Assembly: GCA_020543525.1 (NCBI GenBank)
Contig: JAHYIO010000001.1
Span: 3,968,001-4,032,000, forward strand
Direction of reading: 5' to 3'
Origin: Coriolopsis trogii
Taxonomy: Eukaryota; Basidiomycota; Agaricomycetes; Polyporales; Polyporaceae
DNA length: 64,000 nucleotides
The translations under genes and the position numbers were made by a program. Positions 59,175 through 64,000 of this stretch are shown here, in pieces; the first letter of the stretch is position 1, and the number at the start of each line of letters is the position of its first letter. Below the pieces are notes generated by a model, which saw only the letters and a program-made list of their open reading frames with translations, made no database searches and had not been told where the DNA came from.

Positions 59175-60278
59175 CTAATCCTGCATTTCATCCTGCTGCT
59201 GCTGGTCACGGCCAACCCGCCTCGTCTTCTCGCTCTCGAGCTGGTTGTACAACAGGAAAAGGGCCTTCTCGTTGGCCTCGGGCGTGCCGACGATCGTGAA
59301 CATGCGTTCGCCCGTCTCGTCGTGGGGCTCCTTCGCAATAGAAATCTTCGAGCCCGACAACCGTCGTATCTCAGTGATTTTGGTCCCGTTCCGGCCGATG
59401 ATGCATCCGACCATGTCCGAGGGGATGGAGATATTCTGTGTGCGCAGGTTTGTCGGCTGAGGTGAGGATGGCGAGTTTGGTGAGGGCGAGGTGCGCCCAC
59501 GCCCCTCGCCATTACTCCGACGATTACCTGTGGGGTGCGGCCGGCGACCTGAGCGTTCTTCTCCTGCACCAGGGTGGAAGAGGACCGTGCCGACACCGCG
59601 CTCCCAGTCCTCGAGCAGACAGCGGCCAATCTCCTCGATAGCCGCACCTATGGATTCGGAGGACCCTTGCACCTCCACGATACGCTCTGTGGACTGTGGG
59701 AGCATATCTTTGGAGGCGACCATCCGCGCTCCCGAGGAGTCCTGGATGGCTTTAATCTTCAAACCGTTACGACCAATGACGCTTCCCATGAGGTTATGTG
59801 AGATGAGAAGACGAATGGCCGTAGTTGGTGAAGAGGGATTGGACGTGACGGGGGAGGAGGGGTTGGCGGAGACGAGTTGGGATACAATGAGGGAGTACGC
59901 CTGAAATGACCGAGTGTTAGCGGCGCATAGATGAACCCGAACGTCTTCAACGCACCTTTGCCACACCCTCCACGGATCCAGTCACAGTCAGGACCCGCTC
60001 GTGAACGCCAGGAATGACTTTGCTGACGCCGGCCTTGACGCCGGTTTGTTCCCGGAGTTCAGCGACGTTTTTGCCGGCCTTGCCGATGATAACCCCAGCA
60101 TCCTTGGTGCTAACAAGTGCTCGGAGGGTCAGAGTGTCCTTCCCATCATGGCTGGGGGAACGAGACTGCGGGGCAGAGCCTGGAAAGAAACTTAGGTCAG
60201 AAGGAAGCTTGGGCTACAATGAAGTTCATATATGATATGCGCACCAGTGTCGCGGGTAGCGGGGGCGTCGGAGGGCAT
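59175..60278 (-). CDS. Three-KH-domain RNA-binding protein (PCBP/Rnc1/Pbp2 type)
   Basis: Three exons: 60245-60278, 59956-60179 and 59175-59900 (984 nt, 327 residues). The three KH domains carry GxxG loops VIIGKAGKN, VIGRNGLK and IIGRNGTK; each is preceded by the usual hydrophobic strand. The linker before KH3 is rich in Ser, Pro and Arg. The family binds C- or U-rich RNA through these loops and regulates mRNA stability or translation (fission yeast Rnc1). The start MPSDAPATRDTG in a 34-nt exon is the first in-frame Met. The C-terminus is short and Gln-rich (QQQQDEMQD). Confidence 0.9.
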
Positions 60279-60760
60279 AGTGGAGGACGAGGGGAGGAGA
60301 ACGGAGGGATGAAGGACGGCGGAGGAAGGAGGAGGAGGACGATGTGGAGGTGAGTGAGCAAAAGCCTGCAGACAGTACCGCAGGACTTGGCTAGGCCGGC
60401 ACAGATTCCCGGCATCTTCCCTGACGCGGAGCCATATCTTTCATACTCCGCCGTGCCTGCATGGCATGCGCCCCCGCAGTGGCGGCGATTACCGACTTCG
60501 ACGCGGTGGATGACTGACTCACAAGTACGACATGTATAAAGAGGTTGTTCAGATATCCAATGCCATGCACACAAAGTAGGTGTTGTACAAGTACACCGAG
60601 GGCTGCAACACCGTCCTGCTCGGCAACGTAGTATCATATTCGAGTGTCGTCCCCGCAAAACAGGCATACGAGAGCAATAGGCGTGGTACATGGAGTATGT
60701 CATGGCACTAAACATAGAGGAGCGCGGAAGGCGAGTGCGATAAGCCATGTGTCATTCCAT
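60279..60760. other. Intergenic region
   Basis: These 482 bp hold the promoter of the KH gene and the 3' untranslated region of the ribosomal gene. No gene was seen. Confidence 0.5.
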
Positions 60761-61536
60761 CTAGTAGCCAAGCTGCGCCAGCTTTTCGAAGGATGGTGTT
60801 GCGTCCGCAAGGGCCTTTTGGCGCAGCTTGAGGGCCGCGGTCTGATGATGCGCAAGGTATTAGCACAGAATGGGCCTACAGGAGATTGAAACGTACCTTG
60901 CGCTCATGGAAGGCCTGGGCCTTAACCTTCCTCTTCTCCTCCAGACGGTCGACAACGTCCTTGTAGCCCCAGCCAACCTCGTGGGACAGACGCTACGACG
61001 CCGTACAAATGTCGGCCACACACACATCAAAACACGCGAAGAATGTAGCGCACCTTGACCGTGCAGTACTTCCTGCCAGGCTTCAACCGCAATACCCTGA
61101 GAGCCTCAGGGACAACCATACGCTTCTTCCTGTCGTAGGGAGGAGGAACACCCTCAAACAACTTGAGGCGTTCAAGAGCAGCCGCACCGCGGGCAGTCTT
61201 GTGGGGAACCATGCCGCGGATGGCCCTGTAGAGAATCTTGGACGGTGCGCGGTGGTGGAAGGGGCCGGACTTTTTCGGGTTCACAATGTGACGTTTGTGA
61301 AGGAAGTTGTGGTACCGCAGCTATGGAGAATGGCTCAATCTCAGGTCCCCGCACACGCGTAACTCGATGTAATGCACCTTGTTGCGGAAGAAACTGCCGG
61401 AAATGTTGATCTCCTCGCACCGGACGACAACAATCTTCTGGCCGTTGAGAATCTGCTTCGAGATAATCGAAGCGAGACGACCAAGAAGATGGCCCTTGCC
61501 GTCAATGACAATGGGGGTGGAGGAGAAGGTGGCCAT
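60761..61536 (-). CDS. RPL16: 60S ribosomal protein uL13 (L16/L13a)
   Basis: Four exons: 61378-61536, 61054-61320, 60897-60992 and 60761-60841 (603 nt, 200 residues), the normal length. Marks are [80 protein letters not shown] and a Lys/Ala-rich C-terminal helix ([16 protein letters not shown], read across intron 3) ending in LAQLGY. It is part of the large ribosomal subunit. Confidence 0.97.
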
Positions 61537-62453
61537 GGCGCGTCTGATTATAGCAAGTCGCGGTCGAATTGAGTGAATATGCTAGTACAGATGCTGGAGA
61601 GGACAAACCTAGTGTCGACGAGAGGGATAGATAGAGTACAGTGTCAGCAAGATGCCGACTGCAACACTTGAGGCTCTCACCTTGAGGATCTTGCTGCTGT
61701 CGGTAATGGTGGCCGGAGACTGGTGCGGTGACAGCCACCGTGACTCCAGCTGCATAGTTGATCGGCTATCCCCGAACCTTCTCTCAGCCACCCTCAACCG
61801 GCGCTTGTCTAGGCTTCGCAACATCCTCTCTTCGGTGTGATCCTCTACTCTCCCTACGTTTGTTCATCGTCCCAGCTTCGACTAACGAAGCTTCAAGCCG
61901 TGGTGCCTATGACTCTCACATTGTTTGACCTTGCAATAGTACACTTTTATCCATGATTGGCTCCAGGCTCCTGGCCATACTCTGCTCCCTCTGCGCCCTT
62001 CCTTTCCAGGCTGCTCATCCATGATGCGTGCCCTATGTCCTGCGATGCATTTCGTATTAACAGTGTAATCTCAGGACTGTTGTTATCAATCACAGTTATA
62101 ATGACCTACGTGCCCCATCGTAGAGAACGTCCACAGTGAACGTTCATAACTCTCCTGATATATAATTCACCATAATCAATATGCAACATCACGTACACGC
62201 ACAATGTTCTGTGCAGGCCATTGTACGAGCGAGTGTGTCGCAGCGTGTCGGGAAGGAGGGTCGGTCTGGCAGACTTTGCTGGAATACGACTCGTGAGCCA
62301 ATGAGCGACCGAGGAATGATGGACGCGTCGGGAGCGCGTCATGACGAGCGTCTTGCATTGGCCCGCCCGGCGAGTTCCGGCGGCGGAGTTGGCGTGAGGT
62401 GTCCTCGTCCAGCTCTGGTGACCGCGTTCTTGCATCCTCTCCAAAGCTTACCC
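61537..62453. promoter_or_regulatory. Divergent promoter region (RPL16 / ACP)
   Basis: These 917 bp separate the divergent starts at 61536 and 62454. A GATATATAATTCACC stretch lies at about 62155. No gene was seen, and no ribosomal-protein box could be named with confidence. Confidence 0.5.
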
Positions 62454-63077
62454 ATGTTCCGTCTCGCCGCCCGTAACTTCGCTGCCCGCAACATCAACGT
62501 TGCAGCTCGCGCAGCTGTAGCTCCTCGTCTGGCTCTTACAGCGCGCAGCCGTTTCGTTCCACGTGCTGCTTACTCCGCCGCTGCCGGTCTGTCAAAAGAG
62601 GACATCACGACGCGTGTTCTCGATGTGCTCAAGTCATTTGAGAAGGTCGACGCCTCAAAAGTGCGTAGCATATAGTCAGGTTTTGCAACGCAGCCACCTT
62701 CAATGCTCACTGTGACGTGTCCAACCAGCTCACGCCGACAGCTTCCTTTGCGGAGGACCTGGGCCTGGACAGTCTGGACGCCGTGGAGGTCGTCATGGCT
62801 GTAGAGGAGGTGCGCAACATACGCTGCAAAATGATGGCCCTGGTAGGCTCAAGTGACCACAGGAGTTTGCTATTGAGATCCCGGACCAGGAGGCAGACGA
62901 GATCAAAACGGTACAGCAAGGTACGCCCATCCTTCTACTCGTCTCCGGTCCCATCCATCTGACCTTCGGTGCGATTATACCAGCTATTGACTACATTGCC
63001 AAGACACCGGCGGGTGAGCTTCGTTCCATTTCCGCGTGTTACAACGTGTCGTCTTACTGTTCTTCTAGCACACTAGT
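62454..63077 (+). CDS. ACP1: Mitochondrial acyl carrier protein (complex I subunit NDUFAB1)
   Basis: Five exons: 62454-62660, 62729-62809, 62863-62920, 62984-63013 and 63070-63077 (384 nt, 127 residues). A presequence rich in Arg and Ala (FRLAARNFAARNINVAARA) is followed by the carrier domain with the phosphopantetheine site Ser in DLGLDSLDAVEVV and EEEFAIEIPDQEADEI. It carries the growing chain in mitochondrial fatty acid synthesis (lipoate supply), and is bound to LYR proteins and complex I. The last coding exon is only 8 nt (CACACTAG), giving the ending TPAAH. Confidence 0.95.
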
Positions 63078-63457
63078 CTGTAGCATGATTGCCCATGTAC
63101 CGCTCCCGTCATCGTTTAATCGTAATTGCTGTTTCCGTTTTGACCTTCTACTGTCTCAACCGCCCAAGTCATGGCAAGCCTTCTCGTGGTCTCGAACGTT
63201 CCGAGGCTGCTTCATACAGTTAGATTCGTTCTCAGTGAAGAAGTGAAGATTGCAACTACGACTCGCAGGGCACACTCGTCCATGCGCAGCGGCATCGCTT
63301 CCCGAAAGGTGGGGACGACTTACGTCTCTCCTAGCCCCTGTGATGACCTGCACGTCATAGCGTCCGCTGGTATTTATCCTCGCCTGGTTCGTTCACCGCT
63401 GTAGGGATCACACCAGTCCTACCCGCCCCGTTCTTCCCGTATTGCTTTCGCCCAGCC
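63078..63457. other. Intergenic region
   Basis: These 380 bp hold the 3' end of the ACP gene and the promoter of the next. No gene was seen. Confidence 0.5.
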
Positions 63458-64000
63458 ATGTCTTTGCGCCGCATCACGGTCGACCGACCTCTTCTGCACA
63501 CCCAATGCAGTCTAGGCGAAGGTATGTATAACAACATCTGCTTTGTTGCATGTTGCATAAAACTCCTTGGTGTTTCAGCGCCTTTGTACGACCACAGAAC
63601 GTCAACGCTACATTTCGTTGACATTGAGCAAAACAAGGTGAGTCTCCGATCCTCCCCTTGGTATTGACTGACGTTCGTCGCATCGAGGTTTACCATTATA
63701 ACGTCGAGTTGGAAGAACTCACCTCCGAACGATTCGAGGATCCCGTGAGCTGCCTGGCCCTGAGGCGGAACGGAGAGGGTGTAAGTGCTGCCTGTTTGTA
63801 CTGCATACTGTGAAGCAAGACATCTGACCTCAGAGGTACTGCAGCTAGCTTGTGCCGCGAGGCATGGCTTTGGTCTTATCGAAGGCAATGGGACCTTGCG
63901 GTACCTGAGCCGACCCGTCCCAGAAGGATTCCAGCCATACACTCGGTTCAACGATGGCGCCTGCGACCGAAAGGGACGCTTCGTTGCGGGAACCTTGTAC
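63458..64000 (+). CDS. SMP-30/regucalcin-like (gluconolactonase family), 5' part
   Basis: Four exons are seen: 63458-63521, 63579-63637, 63688-63780 and 63847 onward, open at the window end. Marks are LGEAPLYDHRTSTLHFVDIEQNKVYHYN, split in two by the intron, CLALRRNGEG, FGLIEGNGTLRYLSRP and TRFNDGACDRKGRFVAGTL, which contains the family's Asn-Asp metal-site region. These are six-bladed beta-propellers, often lactonases. The rest is outside the window, so the substrate is not shown. Confidence 0.9.

Noticed and set aside
59430..59535. A GT-AG pair inside the KH-protein linker (CCACAG/GTAATC to CACACAG)
   Set aside because: Removing it would shift the frame of KH3, while the uninterrupted reading is in frame.
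1..64000. tRNA, rRNA, CRISPR arrays and bacterial-type operons
   Set aside because: None could be supported on reading both strands; gene content and introns are those of a eukaryotic nuclear genome.

Overview
The window is nuclear DNA of a filamentous basidiomycete, most likely an agaricomycete. It is GC-rich and dense in genes. Almost every gene is broken by many short introns of about 50 to 65 nt, and several proteins are types usual in this group (LCCL membrane protein, fungal WW/Gly-rich protein, Zn2Cys6 factor of the Fungal_trans class,  TRAPPC8/Trs85-type subunit, Rac). I rebuilt 26 multi-exon or intronless genes by hand. In every complete model the exon lengths add up to a multiple of three and the protein has the expected family length, which is the main support for the splice sites.

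Layout. 1-6.7 kb: 3' end of a low-molecular-weight tyrosine phosphatase, methylmalonate-semialdehyde dehydrogenase (-), an SH3BGR-type thioredoxin-fold protein, seipin (-), and an intronless unknown. 6.8-14.7 kb: two tandem paralogues of an unrecognised family (-), an LCCL-domain membrane protein, an acidic zinc-finger-like protein, and a WW/Gly-rich protein. 15-25 kb: a 17-exon TRAPPC8/Trs85 gene, Mpv17/PMP22 (-), the mitochondrial carrier Yhm2 (-), and an F-box/LRR-like protein. 26-40.8 kb: a 1030-residue coiled-coil protein (-), an Shb17-like histidine phosphatase (-), Rac, an Ngl2/CCR4-type nuclease, a DH-PH RhoGEF (-), and a small two-span membrane protein. 40.8-44.2 kb: a gene-poor stretch holding a YjbQ/UPF0047 gene. 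44.2-56.8 kb: a Zn2Cys6 factor, Yth1/CPSF30 (-), prephenate dehydratase (-), an M16 metallopeptidase, and a NUFIP1/Rsa1-like protein (-). 56.9-58.6 kb: a large inverted repeat. 59.2-64 kb: a three-KH protein (-), ribosomal protein uL13/L16 (-), mitochondrial acyl carrier protein, and the 5' part of an SMP-30/regucalcin-like gene.

The genes are mostly conserved housekeeping genes and do not form a metabolic cluster. Two loose themes are lipid/membrane biology (seipin, PMP22, Yhm2, ACP) and Rho signalling (Rac and a RhoGEF only 3 kb apart).

The unusual content lies in gene structure. There are microexons of 3, 3, 6, 7, 12, 14 and 14 nt and tiny last exons of 8 and 16 nt. Five introns appear to be GC-AG. 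One coiled-coil gene has two competing in-frame 3' ends, one making a membrane tail anchor and the other a soluble tail. A 463-bp, apparently perfect inverted repeat with a 787-bp spacer sits between two genes and has no recognisable transposase. I saw no tRNA or rRNA gene, no CRISPR array and no bacterial-type operon.
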